A DNA stretch of 64,000 bases from Diadema setosum (GCF_964275005.1 NC_092699.1:17536901-17600900), one strand, 5' to 3'. Positions 1-11,439 are shown, counted from the first letter of the stretch. Translations and numbers: made by a program. The notes: a model not told the origin generated them from the sequence alone.

Positions 1-375
1 CACTTAGATAAGCTCTCATCCCAGTACACGCAGAAGTTCAACGACCTCGTCGATGGCCATGGACTCCGCCAGTTGGTGACTACACCTACACATGATCATG
101 GCCATATTCTCGACGTCATCTTGATACGGCAATCTGACAGACTGCTATTTTCTAACACACGAGTTATTCCCGGCATCTCCGACCATTCCGCCGTAACATT
201 CTTGTTTCGTTTTAACAAGCCAGAGAGGAATGATGCTACGTTCTCATCTCGCAACATAAAAGGCATCAACAGGACTGATTTCGCCAACGACGTGTCTGAC
301 AGTAACATTTCGTCCTTGTCAACAGCCGACGTTGATGATGCTGTGAACCGCTACAATTCAGAACTTAGCAGGTTA
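1..375 (+). pseudogene. LINE ORF2, endonuclease C-terminal part
   Basis: Reading frame 1 is open from the first base. It encodes the end of an APE-type endonuclease, recognisable by the SDH motif in PGISDHSAVTF (around 169-201), which holds the catalytic Asp-His pair of the family. The frame continues to ...NSELSRL, where it is cut at TTA (373-375) by the inserted transposon. The protein resumes after the insertion at 2441 as LDIYAPAKTRKV. The short conserved linker between endonuclease and reverse transcriptase is therefore preserved on both sides. Confidence 0.75.
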
Positions 376-2437
376 TGCCCCAGTCACACAGTGCTTTACT
401 ATGGGTTACGTCCGCCGGGGATAGATACGGATGAGTGGACGCAGGGGGACGCAGCGTGGACGCAGGCATCCGCAGGGACGTATGTAGACGTAACTGTCCG
501 TAACTCATCCGTAAAGAAACGCAAAATGACGGCGCCAAGCCTGCGAAATTTTGAAATGTTCAAAATTTCGCAGAGGGACTCCATGGATGCAAACTTACGC
601 AAGTAACCGTAACCAAACGTAACTATCCGTAACTGAACGTAACTACCCGTAGCTTGGACGCAGACCTTCCGCAAAAAAATTTACCTCCCGTCCGTTTGCG
701 TTCGTTTACGTCCACCGTAAGTATCCGAAATTAACAGCAAGTTAACGTATCACAACACTTTCGTCCGCTTACGGATATTTGCGCACAGTTACGGATGCTG
801 CGGACTATTACGTCCTTCGACGTTTTCCGTTTTCCACTCGCATGGGAACACAGAGACTCGTGGGATGCCACACAACTCGTGTTGCCAAGCTGCAGGGCAT
901 TTACCTGATGGAATACTACAACACAGTCGGAGCGGTGGAGAGGCAGAACCGCATGGTCAAATTATGAAATTTCTCCCTTAAATTGTCATTTTAGGTAGCA
1001 CCCATTTATACTCATGACATCGGTTGACCCTTGGTGCTGAACTTTTTTTCTTGCACTCTTTGAATGTATATTTTTCGAAAAAGGCAATATATTTGGTAGG
1101 GGATGGGGTGACAGCATTTTATTCACTTTTCTGGCCGGGGAAGGTGTGGGACATAAACTGAGAACGAATTTAGCATTTCTCTACAGTCTTACCCACTTTA
1201 CGCTCCATGGAATGTGTATTACATTTTTTATATATATATATATATACAGTATGTCCCAAAAAAATTACAATCAGATTGTCGCGTTGATAACACCCAATAT
1301 GATTAAACTGTCTAAATGCTACTTCAGGGTCTTAAAATATAACATCTTAGCTCTATTTTCCAGAAAACCCCATTCAATTTAGTTAACAGGTCACAGAGAA
1401 ATGTGGATTGTTGTAAAGCATGTCATGAGTCTGATTCTTCCAAGTTTAGCATTCGATGCTCTTGTGTGTGAATACAATAGACAGAACATGGAGGGAAGAG
1501 ATTCCTGACATGTAATTCCACATTTCTCCTTCACTACTAAAGCAAATCGAATGGGGTTTTTTGTAAGATGTGGGCAATGAGTTATAGTTTCATACCCTGA
1601 ATTCGTATTTAGATTGATTCAATATTTTTAAAGATATCATTGCGGAGGGCCCCGTTGTTATTTTTGTTGGGACATACGGCATAATGTACTTGGTTGTGGG
1701 AGGGGTGTTTGAAAGTCTTGATGTCATTTTTTTCTGGAAATTTAATAAACATTGCTTTATTATAAAAATCTCCTTAACATAACCCAATAAGTCATGAATA
1801 TCGCTGCACAACGACAGCGTAACCAAAGTTTGTCTATTCCATGACTGTAAGTAATATTTTCTTACTCTAGTGTTTAACATACCGATCTATAATGTACTTT
1901 ATTTGTGGTATAATTATGTTATATTCTTTACATTTATAACGTTTATTCATATTTGAGTTGCACAAATAGAATTGAAACTTCAAGTTCAAAATTTCATATA
2001 TCTTTTATTATTGTAAAGCAAATCAAAGGATTACGAATTTTTTTCACAACTTGTACATAATTCAATTTCAGTTTTCCCCAGTATACAATGTAAGACAGTC
2101 CAATATGTGATTACCTTGCTGTCAAGATACACTGACTTAGCAGGGATCGTCACAGAATGTCCATAATTATTTATAACAATCTGTAAGTATCCGTAACTAT
2201 CCGAAAATATCCGCAACTCTCCGCAAGTGTTCAGAACTATTATGTGCCAATTCGTAAGAATATCCGCAAGTGGACGCAAGTAATCGCATCTGGTCGTATT
2301 TGTCCGTATCGCCCGCATTTTTTCCCCGTATGTTTTGTACAAATTTTCTGGTGACGGCAAAGGATCCGTGGGAGTCCGCAGAAAAAATAACTTTTTTGGA
2401 CGTAACGCCGGACGCAGAGCATTGTGTGACTGGGGCC
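376..2437. mobile_element. Harbinger-like non-autonomous DNA transposon inserted in the LINE
   Basis: The left end (tGCCCCAGTCACACAGTGC at 376) and the right end (GTGTGACTGGGGCC ending 2437) form inverted repeats of about 20 bp with a few mismatches. The flanking bases are TTA (373-375) and TAA (2438-2440). Removing the element with one TTA copy restores the LINE frame exactly (SRL-LDIYAP), so a 3 bp TWA-type duplication with one later mutation fits, as in PIF/Harbinger. Both arms carry many degenerate CCGTAAC / CCGCAAG motifs (about 400-850 and 2170-2420), probably transposase-binding subterminal repeats. No transposase is visible, so it would depend on a helper element. Confidence 0.7.
1247..1679. 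mobile_element. mariner-like foldback MITE nested inside the Harbinger-like element
   Basis: The ends CAGTATGTCCCAA (1247) and TTGGGACATACGG (ending 1679) are inverted repeats. The inversion continues inward: TCTAAAT...TTCAGGGT, AAAACCCCATTC and GAGAAATGTGG on the left all reappear reverse-complemented on the right. The whole 430 bp can thus fold into one long imperfect hairpin. A TA precedes the left end. The right flank has lost a clear TA. The GTCCCAA end resembles mariner/Tc1 termini. It lies wholly within 376-2437, so it is younger than that element. No coding sequence. Confidence 0.6.
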
Positions 2438-2440
2438 TAA

Positions 2441-4450
2441 CTGGACATTTACGCACCAGCCAAGACTCGGAAAGTGAAGTCTCATCAGTACAGTCCCTGG
2501 TATGACTCTGGTATCTCTGAAGCAAAGAAAGAGTGGCGGCGACTTGAGAGGAGATGGCGCATCAATGGAAAGCTGCAGACAGACAGAAAGTTGTTCTGTG
2601 ATCAGAGAGACCGAGTAAAGTACCTTGTGTCCAGAGCCAAACGCATCTATCACACCAGACTCATCGAAAACTGCGGAGATGATCATAAGAAGCTTTTCAA
2701 CGTCGCCAATCGACTTTTGAACCGCAAACAGTCATCTCCATTGCCTAAACATGTCGATGGCTGTGCCATGGCTGAAACTTTTAGTCAGTTTTTTCATTCG
2801 AAAGTTGAAAAAATCCGAGATAATTTCAATTGTAATGTTGTACTATCTGAACTTGAACCTGTTACTTCTTCCACACTGGAAACCTTCCAACATACAACTA
2901 CTGATGAAATACTTCTCCTTCTTCGTAAATTGCCTCCTAAATCCTGTCTATTGGATCCGGTTCCAACCATTCTCTGAAAGGACTGCGCACCCACGTTTGC
3001 CCCGATTATTTCTCAAATTGTTAACCTCAGTATCGAGCAAGCTACCGTACCCTTATCTTTAAAGAAAGGTCTGATCCGTCCTTTGCTGAAAAAACCTTCA
3101 TTGGATAAGGAATCATTGACAAGTTATCGTCCTGTATGCAATCTTTCATTTTTGTTCAAGATTTTAGAGAGAGTTGTGTTTTCGAGACTCTCAGACTATA
3201 TGCTGGAACATGGTCTATTCGATCCTTTACAGTCGGCTTATCGCCCTCACCATAGTGTGGAGACCCTTTTGATAAATGTTTCTAGTTATATTTTAAGGGA
3301 AATGGATTCCGGATCCGTCACAGCAATGGTTTTGTTGGATCTGTCTTCGGCCTTCGACACTGTAAATCACAGAATTCTTGTCAATACACTTAGAAGTTTG
3401 GGTATCCAGGGACAAGCTCTCGAATGGTTTAAATCATACCTATCACACCATTCACAGTCTGTTCTTTTGAATGGTGTCATATCGTCTTCAAAGCCATTAG
3501 GCTGTGGTGTACCTCAAGGCTCTGTTGGCGGGCCCACCCTTTTTTCTATCTATTTGATCGGTCTGCGGAAAATATTTCAAAGGCATTCTGTTCGGTATCA
3601 TCTATATGCAGACGACATACAAGTTTTTGTATCTTTTCCACCACATCAAATCCAAGCATCTCATGCACTGCGCTGTCTAGAAAATTGCATCATTGACATT
3701 GATGCTTGGATGAGGTCTAACTCATTGTTTCTAAACCACAGCAAGTGTGAATTTATCCTTTTTGGTTCTAAATCTCACTTGAATAAGTTGGATATTAATT
3801 GTATTTCGATTGTAGGTAATGATATTCCTCTGTCAAAGTCATGTCGCAATCTGGGTGTTATGTTTGACTCTCACATGGCTATGTCCGATCAAATCACCAA
3901 CATTTCTAAATCAGTCCGTTATCAATTGCGCAATATTGGTTTTATTCGCAAGTATTTGACTCGCTCTGCCACGGAAAAACTTGTTCATGCACTTATTTCT
4001 TCACGCCTTGATTTTGGTAATGGTTTGTTTTTCAATCTACCAAACTCGCAAATTGCCCAATTACAAAAGCTACAAAATGCCGCTGCACGTATTGTTTCTT
4101 TGTCAAGTAAACGCAGTCATATCACACCTATCCTGAAGAGTCTTCATTGGTTGCCTGTACAGGAGCGAATTCGGTTTAAGATACTTCTTTTGGTTTATCA
4201 TGTTATTGAGGGATCAGCTCCTGATTACAATGTTTGTTTGTTTCGTCAATACCAACCTTCACGAACTCTTCGATCCTCAACTTCAGGTCTCTTACATATT
4301 CCGTTTTCTAGGAAATCTTGGGGGGAACGTGCTTTCGCTCACGCTGGACCAACACTGTGGAATTCACTTCCTCGTGAGCCGAAAGACTCAAGCTCTATAA
4401 CATCTTTCAGGAGTAATTTAAAATCCTATCTGTTTAGCAGTGCATTTTGA
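2441..4450 (+). pseudogene. LINE ORF2, reverse transcriptase and C-terminal region
   Basis: One reading frame (2441 to stop 4448-4450) encodes an L2/CR1-type reverse transcriptase. Visible blocks are SYRPVCNLSFLFKILERVV (RT1-2 region), FDTVNH with the first catalytic Asp, GVPQGSVGGPTLF, and YADDI with the catalytic DD pair at about 3607-3621. The C-terminal part (LNHSKCEF, then GERAFAHAGPTLWNSLPR) is typical of the clade. One TGA at 2975-2977 interrupts the otherwise open frame, so the copy is dead as it stands even without the 5' insertion. Apart from that stop and the insertion it is remarkably intact, which suggests fairly recent activity. An internal ATG (3083) would give 455 codons. Confidence 0.85.
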
Positions 4451-4645
4451 AGACCAGTGTCTTTTGAAGACAGACTTTCATGTCTTTTTTTTGTGCTTCT
4501 TCATCTTCTTCTATTACTGCGATGTACTTGTATTTTCAATCTGTTTGCTTTGATGTACCTATTGTAAAGCGCCTTGAGCATTTAATCAAAGTGGAGAACG
4601 GCGCTATAGAAATTGTATGTATGTATGTATTATTATTATTATTAA

Positions 4646-5590
4646 CATCAAATGAGGAAAGAAACCTAACACGATGCCTACAACGTTACGGTCATAATTA
4701 TTTTGGTCTGTACAAAATCCCGTGCAAACTGTCCTTGTGTTTTTTCTTGACACTTAAACTTGTCATGCATAGCAATTAAAACTGACCCATTAAAGTCGCT
4801 ATATCAATTTATCGAAATGCATGCAGGCTGGTATGTTGCCCCGAATAACATAAATGCTCAATTCTGAGTGATACACGCCATCAAAACCACCCAAAACGAA
4901 ACAACGACAACAATAACCACTAAACAACACCGAATTCTGGAAACATGGGTCCAATTCATCGCGTTTCTTTCATATCAGCCTCAGAAATATAGCAGTTCTG
5001 CAACCATTTTTTTTTTCACATCGAAACAACAGCAACTATAACCTAACAGTTTATTAAGGTATCTCACATCGTTGCATAAAATGGTTTATAACGAAAGGGC
5101 ATTCCGGAGGCGAACTCGTCATAACTCTGAATGCAGCGACACGTATCTAGAAAGAGTATTGCAATCTCAAACTCATGATGTTCCATTTCATGATATTTAA
5201 AGTTAATACGACCTCAATGCCATGTGCATCTTACAACTCCCCAGACACCGTGTAATTACGAGAGCAATGTTCATGAATTAGAACAAACCGTGAAATAGGT
5301 TAAGAAATTCCATTTAGCTGACCATGTTTGCTCGCCAGCATTACCCGTCTCTCCCTCTCTCTTCCTGCGTATTCATCGATTGACACAAAAGCGTTCAAAC
5401 GAGCTACCCGTAACGCCTCCTCTCTGGGGAGGTGGACCATTTAGCAGCCATTTTATTTGGAAGTCTCCCGGGGACTGGGCCGAAGGCTCATTGCTGAGGG
5501 GGGGGGGGGGGGGAGTATGACCGTGTGATTATGGTTGTGACAATAATGATATGACCGACAATTTTGTCTTTCGTTTCATCTTATTAAAGT
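4646..5590. other. Gene-free stretch with a poly-G tract
   Basis: No coding sequence of note. A run of about 16 G lies near 5498-5514. I recognise nothing else here. Confidence 0.5.
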
Positions 5591-5591
5591 G

Positions 5592-5696
5592 TACTTTGAA
5601 GAAGCAATCCTCCTCCTCCTCCTATACTGCTACTAGTAGTACTATATACTACTATTACTACTACTACCACTACTATTACACACACACGCGTACCCA

Positions 5697-5736
<40 letters not shown>

Positions 5737-5800
5737 TATTATATATATAAATATATATATATACATATATTTATATATACATATATTTCACACTGACACA
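5592..5800. repeat. Compound microsatellite (TCC, ACT/TAC, AC, TA)
   Basis: Successive simple repeats: TCC from 5608, TAC/ACT trinucleotides to about 5675, an (AC)n tract to about 5733, then TA-rich sequence to about 5795. Open frames here are repeat translations only. Confidence 0.9.
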
Positions 5801-5811
5801 CATATACATAT

Positions 5812-6080
5812 TCAATTCAATTCAATCAATTCAATCATAGTTTATTTCCAATCAACGAAAATCAAAACATAATACATAATACAAAGTATACTTGTCATGA
5901 AATGATATTGTCCAAACGTTTACAAAAGATTCATGTAGTATACGAAATAAATTATATACAACAACATAACATGTACAATAATTACGAGGAACAATGCATG
6001 TATACTTCGTGAGCGTTCGGAAAATAACTTCAATTATGGAAAATAGCGATCCACTAAAAAGCAAAGCTTGTGGGACGTGG
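5812..6080 (-). mobile_element. Probable 3' end of a non-LTR element, minus strand
   Basis: On the minus strand, AT-rich sequence ends in GGAAATAAACTATGATTGAAT and then a short (AATTG)n tail at 5812-5836. A 3' untranslated region followed by a pentanucleotide tail is the usual signature of a LINE or LINE-tailed SINE. No protein remnant is clear, so the family is left open. Confidence 0.4.
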
Positions 6081-6643
6081 ATCGCTAGATAAATAATGAG
6101 TAAATAATATATTATTCATTTTTTTTTTAACAGCTATTGTATTAGATATAAATTACTTAAGTCACTTGTAAAAATATAGTTATTTTAAGATACGCTGGCT
6201 TCGGCAATAATAAGAAATAAGAATAGAGTATCAATGCTAATGCCCAGACAGTGTTCATTGAACTGCGTGTACCGGGAAAATATGACAAGGACGACACACT
6301 CGTACAGACATTCAGTTACCCACACACATATAAGACGCGAGACAGTACCGAGAAGAGAGAAGACAATAACAATACAATTCTACGAAGAACAAAAGACAGT
6401 AAAGGAAGAGGAAAGAAGAGAGAAGAGAGGTCTGCACACAGAACACGCCAAGTGCTGCGACATCAGGACAGGTGAGACCTCAAGCATGAATGAAAGCAAT
6501 TTAAACTATCTAGAATTATAAGTATATAGTAAATGTTTTCTGAATTATTTAAATGTGAGGACTTTGGGGGAATATATTCATATGTTGAATATGTTGAATA
6601 ATTACACTGCTTATTTCCTCTGTTTTAATCACTCTCTTAGCAT
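6081..6643. other. No gene recognised
   Basis: AT-rich sequence with short open frames (6234-6521) rich in charged residues and without recognisable domains. I see no repeat structure. Confidence 0.4.
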
Positions 6644-7134
6644 AAAGAGATGGTACAGTTTCGGTTGAGATAGGGCTTCAGGTGTCCAGCGATGATTTTG
6701 TTTTTGTTTTTGTTTTTAAATAATGAGAACTCTCGCATGAAATATGAAAGAGCATACACTTCTTTTTAAAGAGGAATTCAAAGTTTATTCGAAATATTGG
6801 TTTTGAAATGGCTGAGATATCCAATATAAAGCAATCCTAATAAAAGGTAAGACCCACATTATGTTAGGATTTATTTATTTTATCTATTCCGTTTTATTTT
6901 CACAGGGTAGCCCTTTCAGATTAAAAAATAAATGATTTACAAGGGGGCCCTGCATTGCTTTGTTTTACTTTGGTTTGGATATCTCAACCATTACAAACCG
7001 ATTTTCATCAAATAAAAATTAAATTCCTCTTTAATAGAATTATATGTTCTTAAACATTTAATGAAGTGGTTTCTACGTATCTCGCAAAAAGCTGAAAGCT
7101 GAATCCACCTCAATCAATATAATAGACCATCCCC
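6644..7134. mobile_element. Foldback MITE family A, uninterrupted copy
   Basis: The left end AGAGATGGTACAGT and the right end, which reads TGGGGATGGTCTATT on the other strand, form inverted ends. The same sequence recurs at 46706-47854, where the ends are flanked by TTAA. Shared internal blocks include GAAATATGAAAGAGCAT, TTGGTTTTGAAATGGCTGAG and TATCTCGCAAAAAG. TTAA-flanked long foldback elements fit Kolobok- or piggyBac-type MITEs. This copy retains an intact TTAA (7031-7034) at the position where the other copy carries a second insertion. Confidence 0.65.
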
Positions 7135-7192
7135 ATCATAACCTCATTCACACCTGCCCATACGTGCACCTATACCTACGTATCCAGGAACT

Positions 7193-7769
7193 GAAAGGAC
7201 AAGTCCACCTTCACGTAGCCTATGTGTATTGAGTGAGTGCAGCAATATTAGGAAAACACATCAGCAAAAGTTTTGGGAAAATCTGACAATCCGTTCAAAA
7301 GTTATGAATGTTAAAAGCATCTATCGTACGCAGTCACTTCTGGATGAGAAGACTAGTACAGTGTGTGATGTCATATGCATAGAGCGATATTAGGAAAATA
7401 TAAAGAGAATTTCATAACATTTTACTTTTTGAAAAAAGTGCACAGTTCCTCGACTTGTCACTAACGTATATGCCAAGGGCAATATTATTCCCCTTATCTT
7501 CTGAAAGAGGTAAGTCGGGTGTTCTCTTATTATGCGAGAAAAGTGAAAATATGTTGAATTTTCTTTATAGTTTTTATATCATTGTACACGTGTGACATCA
7601 CAAGCTATAGCAGTCTTCTCATTCAGCAGTGACAGAGCAGAAACTTCAAAAATTCATAACTCTTCAACGGATTGTCTGATTTTTTTTTTTCAAATTCTCA
7701 CTGATGTGTTCTACCAATATTGCTGCATTCACTCAACCAATATGTCAATGAAGGTGGACTTGACCTTTG
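7193..7769. mobile_element. Foldback MITE family B, copy 1
   Basis: The left arm AAAGGACAAGTCCACCTTCA and the right arm TGAAGGTGGACTTGACCTTT are inverted. The arms continue inward for about 200 bp, with blocks such as GCAGCAATATT, ACACATCAG, AAAAGTTATGAAT and GGATGAGAAGAC repeated in reverse complement. The family recurs at 21511 (partial) and at 25547-26104 (clean). This copy is more diverged than the 25.5 kb copy. Confidence 0.65.
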
Positions 7770-7798
7770 AAGTCCTATTAACATGTTGTCTCTCCGGA

Positions 7799-7829
<31 letters not shown>

Positions 7830-8760
7830 TGTTCTTCAGTTTTATAAGCACAAATTATTTTGAGGACGACGTTTCTCTATAACAAGCATAACAAAACAAA
7901 ATTCTATTTTCTATCACGCATTATCTAAGAGTAGCAGCATTGCGGTGATGCTATACCAGTGTTTGTTCTGAAAACTTTCTTAGCATTTCTTTGAGAAGTT
8001 TGTCGTAAATATGACAACTCAAGATTAAGCTGTCAAAACGTCTAGTAATTTTTTTTTTAATGCGATACCTTCACTACTATACTGTCTTGTAAATACATCA
8101 TTTTGTTCTACATATACTCGTCCTGAGGTTTTTTTTTTTTTTCATTGAGTTTTTATTGATCAAATTAACTGGATTACAAATACATACTCGTCCTGAGTTT
8201 ATCGTTCTTCATTTATGTACCTTGGGCTTTGCTTCTACTCTACATTTCTCATACACTCAATCATTCCATATGTCATGTTTGTCACTCTTTGTATCTTTGG
8301 AATTTGTGTTGAATTTGTATTTGCTTGAATACAGAAATAAATTGAACCAAACAAAAACAAATTTCTATGTTTCTTGTAATTTAATGCATATTCTTTTTCT
8401 ATGCTCTATTTGAATGTTCAAGAAAGATATGAAATGAATATAAAATACCATAATATAGCCTCTCAAAATGTAATTCAAAATATCAAATAAGATAAATGTC
8501 TAATAGGTTGAGCTCAAAATTTTGGCTCACGGAACTCCTGCCTTTACCAAAGGCTGTGAGATACGAGTACCTTACTTCTAACTGTAAGGATCTATGATAA
8601 ATCTGTCAATCTGATAATAAATGTATCTCACATGCTTCACACCTACTCAGCGCCTGAAGTGTCGCTGTTTTGATTCAGCCCTCATAAAATGCTAAATCTT
8701 AAAAAGTACACTCAGTATAACCGAATGCGTTTGTCAAGAAATAATGAAATCATAGCAACT
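7770..8760. other. Gene-free stretch, (TC)n and a possible retroelement tail
   Basis: A TC tract lies at 7797-7830. The block ACATACTCGTCCTGAG occurs twice (about 8110 and 8182). The sequence near 8326-8355 (AATACAGAAATAAATTGAACC) resembles a LINE or SINE 3' tail, but no domain supports that. Nothing else recognised. Confidence 0.35.
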
Positions 8761-8835
8761 CGTATCCTTGATTTAAAAAAAAAAAAAATCTGGGCGGACA
8801 AACTGTGTTCGATACACATACTAAAGACGCCGCAC

Positions 8836-8925
8836 ACACAGACAGACAGACAGACAGACACACATGCACACACACGTGCGCGCAAGCACACGCACACACA
8901 CAGACACACACACACAATCCCACAA
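8836..8925. repeat. AC/AGAC-rich microsatellite
   Basis: Tandem ACAG/CAGA units run into AC-rich sequence with CGCG interruptions. All open frames across it are repeat artefacts. Confidence 0.85.
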
Positions 8926-8989
8926 AGGCTTGTCATAGCAGGAGAGTCAGTCATGCCGCAGGCGCAGTGAAGCCCATCAAAACTCGAAG

Positions 8990-9139
8990 ACGACAACTGA
9001 AATGGTAAAAAGTGCGACGGATGGATGCAGTTTTAGTTTGAATACTCTCAAGTTAGATCGACGTGGCGACGAGTTTGCCCCTGACATGTGCAAAAGATCG
9101 TCCAGCTCTTCCCTGGAGAAAGTCACCCTTCTAACCTTG
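8990..9139 (+). other. Candidate 5' exon of the first GPCR
   Basis: A less AT-rich stretch ends in ACCTTG followed by GTGAGTTT, a good splice donor at 9140. A good acceptor (CGCATGCAG) lies at 10187, 20 bases before the chosen receptor start. A ~1.05 kb intron between them would make this 5' leader sequence. The evidence is only the splice-site pair and base composition, and the boundary at 8990 is a guess. Confidence 0.25.
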
Positions 9140-9545
9140 GTGAGTTTGATATACGTAGCAGCTTTCTTGTTTCAAAAGGAAGGCACCTCGGTGATTCTTT
9201 CTATGATTCAATTATTTTTTTTTTTGTTTCTTCACCTTCCCTTTCTTTTTATCAGGTAATTATTCACTTTCTTTGTACTTTGTACAAGTGGTTACAACAG
9301 ATTAAACTTAAATGATGCACATCATCATCATACATTCTGAGGCCCTTGACTAACACATCTAGTGATATCATCTTATAATCACAGATGAGGCATTTAGTCT
9401 ACCATGTTCCATTTAATAATCTGAACAAAATACTCGCATATTCGTGGTGGACGTACAGATGTAAATATGATAATATGTCTACGCTTGACATTATCAGATC
9501 AGGAGCAATGGATAGATAGGGATAGATAGATAGACATATAGATAA

Positions 9546-9576
<31 letters not shown>

Positions 9577-10187
9577 TATAAACCAAGACATGTGTGATAA
9601 TGATTACATAAATGTAATCATGGGGGGGGGTCAAGTTTCGGGGAAATTAATAGAAATATGATGACTTTAATAATGCGGGAAAAACAGAAATATTTACTTT
9701 AGTAGGTGTCTGCCAACCATCGTGGATCAATTTCTCTTGTTTATGTCATGTTCACACTGTCAAGTTTTTCCTCCATGATACTAAAAAGAGCAGTTTCAAA
9801 GGTAATTCCACTGGAAAGTGAAATTTCGTAAATATCACTAGATAAGTCATACTTCAAAGATCTATGGAAAAAAGTCGTCATTCCTTCGTTTCTGCACAAA
9901 TATCGAAAGAAAAGTTCTTTCTTAATGTCACTGATTTATTTTATTGGCGTACGCAATTGTGATAAACATAAAGATTACGAATTCCAGACTTTCGATTGTC
10001 TGTTACATAGATAACATTCTGCGATAAAGCATACTGTCATACCGATTCTCTTGAAGGGATTGTACTGTTTGCTTTCTAGACACACTGTTAAGTTTCCTCC
10101 AAGTACTAAGGTAGTATTCAAGAATATTGTTGGTACTGAAATGTGCATTGTCATTTGCTGGTGATATTTTGTCATTGTCGCATGCAG
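9140..10187. other. Sequence upstream of the first GPCR, with (GATA)n
   Basis: A GATA microsatellite spans about 9510-9578 and a poly-G tract lies at about 9620. No coding sequence. It may be the intron between a leader exon and the receptor exon. Confidence 0.4.
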
Positions 10188-10207
10188 AAAACACCTCGAT
10201 TACATCA

Positions 10208-11359
10208 ATGGTGATGGCGTGTCTCATCTTGACACTCTTCTATGTGCTATCAACATCTACATCTGCGAAGTCAAGTGACGGTGAAGTGGGAGTGGCGAAT
10301 GGTACTGACCAAAGGGACCAGCTCTGGACATCATCTGAGTTTGTAGACGTGACCACTGTCGAATTTGAAATAGATGCTGGCCCTTCGGAATGGGCGTGGT
10401 ATCCATTCCAGTGGAGCTGGTGGATCGGACTCCAAGCTGCTTCGGCGATTCTCGGCGTCACAGGGAATGGTCTCGTCGTCGTAATCATCTACGAGCGCTT
10501 CTCCGTAATCCGGTCGACCGATGTCCTCATCGGTGCTCTCGCCATCTCCGATTTGATCACGTCGATCTTTGTTTTCCCGATTCCGTGGGCGAGGCGGGTT
10601 CCCGGGACAATCCTAGGACACGCCTACTGCAAACTGCTGTATCCCTCGTTTATCCTGTGGCTTTGCATCACTGCCTCCACATACATCCTGATGGCTATCT
10701 GCATCGAGCGTTACCTGGCCGTCGTGCATCCGCTTCTCTTCACCCGGATCGTCAGCAAGAGGAGGGTATCACTGGTCGTGGTCTTGATATGGATCATTAC
10801 GTTCGCACAGGTCTCGTACACTTTGTTCACCTATAGATATGATTACAACATCAACTACTGCGGTAGCGCAATCAAGACCGAAGCTGGTAAGATCGCTCAA
10901 GCCTACTACGCCTTCATCATTCGCCTGGTGATCCCCGTCGCTACCATGTTGATCACCCAGCTACTTATCGCCCGATCACTGCGCCAGCAGTCGAAGCAGT
11001 TCCGTCAGATGACCAGAGAAAGCAAGGGCGAAACCTTCCACATGCTGGCCAGGAATCGCATCATCAAGATGATGCTTATCGTGGTCCTGGTCTACATTGT
11101 GGCCTGGACCCCGAATCAGATCGCGTATCTATGCTTCAACCTTGGCTACATCTCTTCATCTTATAGAGGAAGCCCCCTTCACCGTATTCTTACTGTGCTC
11201 GGCTTCTACAACTCATGTGCCAACCCGATCATCTACACCTGGAAGCACCCACTTTTCCGAGCGGCTGTCAAGGATCTCTTCACATGTGTCAAGTCGGACG
11301 GCGTGGCGCTCTTCGAGGCGAAGGAACCAGCGCAGACCAGGTCAACCGCAGCGGACTAG
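10208..11359 (+). CDS. Class A (rhodopsin-like) GPCR, orphan peptide-receptor type
   Basis: A seven-transmembrane receptor of 383 residues from the chosen ATG (10208). Class A hallmarks: N87 in TM1 (GNGLV), D115 in TM2 (LAISDL), ERY at 167-169 after TM3, W195 in TM4, P243 in TM5, W300-P302 in TM6 (AWTP) and NPIIY at 339-343. C141 and C218 can form the usual extracellular disulphide. C360 is a possible palmitoylation site. Residues 1-20 look like a signal peptide and N31 (NGT) is a glycosylation sequon. The open frame extends upstream to 10127, but an acceptor at 10187 and the signal-peptide-like start favour 10208. The coding part has no intron in the window. The ligand is unknown. Its close paralogue lies at 26237-27355 on the opposite strand. 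Such receptors are expanded in echinoderms. Confidence 0.9.
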   Translation: MVMACLILTLFYVLSTSTSAKSSDGEVGVANGTDQRDQLWTSSEFVDVTTVEFEIDAGPSEWAWYPFQWSWWIGLQAASAILGVTGNGLVVVIIYERFSVIRSTDVLIGALAISDLITSIFVFPIPWARRVPGTILGHAYCKLLYPSFILWLCITASTYILMAICIERYLAVVHPLLFTRIVSKRRVSLVVVLIWIITFAQVSYTLFTYRYDYNINYCGSAIKTEAGKIAQAYYAFIIRLVIPVATMLITQLLIARSLRQQSKQFRQMTRESKGETFHMLARNRIIKMMLIVVLVYIVAWTPNQIAYLCFNLGYISSSYRGSPLHRILTVLGFYNSCANPIIYTWKHPLFRAAVKDLFTCVKSDGVALFEAKEPAQTRSTAAD

Positions 11360-11430
11360 GCAGTTGTTACCTGTCAACTAAAGCGTCTCGTCACACTCCT
11401 TTTCATCTATTTCCACAACTTGAGTATAAG

Positions 11431-11436
11431 AATAAA
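11431..11436 (+). promoter_or_regulatory. Candidate polyadenylation signal of the first GPCR
   Basis: AATAAA lies about 72 bases after the stop codon. A second AATAAA at 12009-12014 is an alternative. Confidence 0.35.
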
Positions 11437-11439
11437 CAA

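Larger units (their letters stand above)
1..4645 (+). mobile_element. L2/CR1-like LINE, cut by window edge and split by a DNA transposon
   Basis: A non-LTR retrotransposon runs from the first base to about 4645, with a foreign insertion at 376-2437. The part before the insertion is the end of the endonuclease domain. The part after it holds the reverse transcriptase and a C-terminal tail typical of L2/CR1 (SWGERAFAHAGPTLWNSLP). The 3' untranslated end has the family-typical TGTAAAGCGCCTTGAGC and GGCGCTATAGAAAT blocks and finishes in a short ATT repeat, which is usual for L2/CR1. The 5' part lies outside the window, so the 5' end and target duplications cannot be seen. The clade call is from recognition of these motifs, not from an alignment. 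Confidence 0.85.

Noticed and set aside
10240-10836. Alternative-frame open frames over both GPCR genes (also 26787-27292).
   Set aside because: They are frame-shifted or antisense shadows of the receptors, mirrored between the paralogues because the DNA is so similar.
9088-11359. A longer first GPCR made by joining an ATG at 9088 across a 9140-10187 intron, which is phase-compatible.
   Set aside because: It would put a stretch without signal features ahead of a good signal peptide. The start at 10208 is simpler and no transcript evidence is available.
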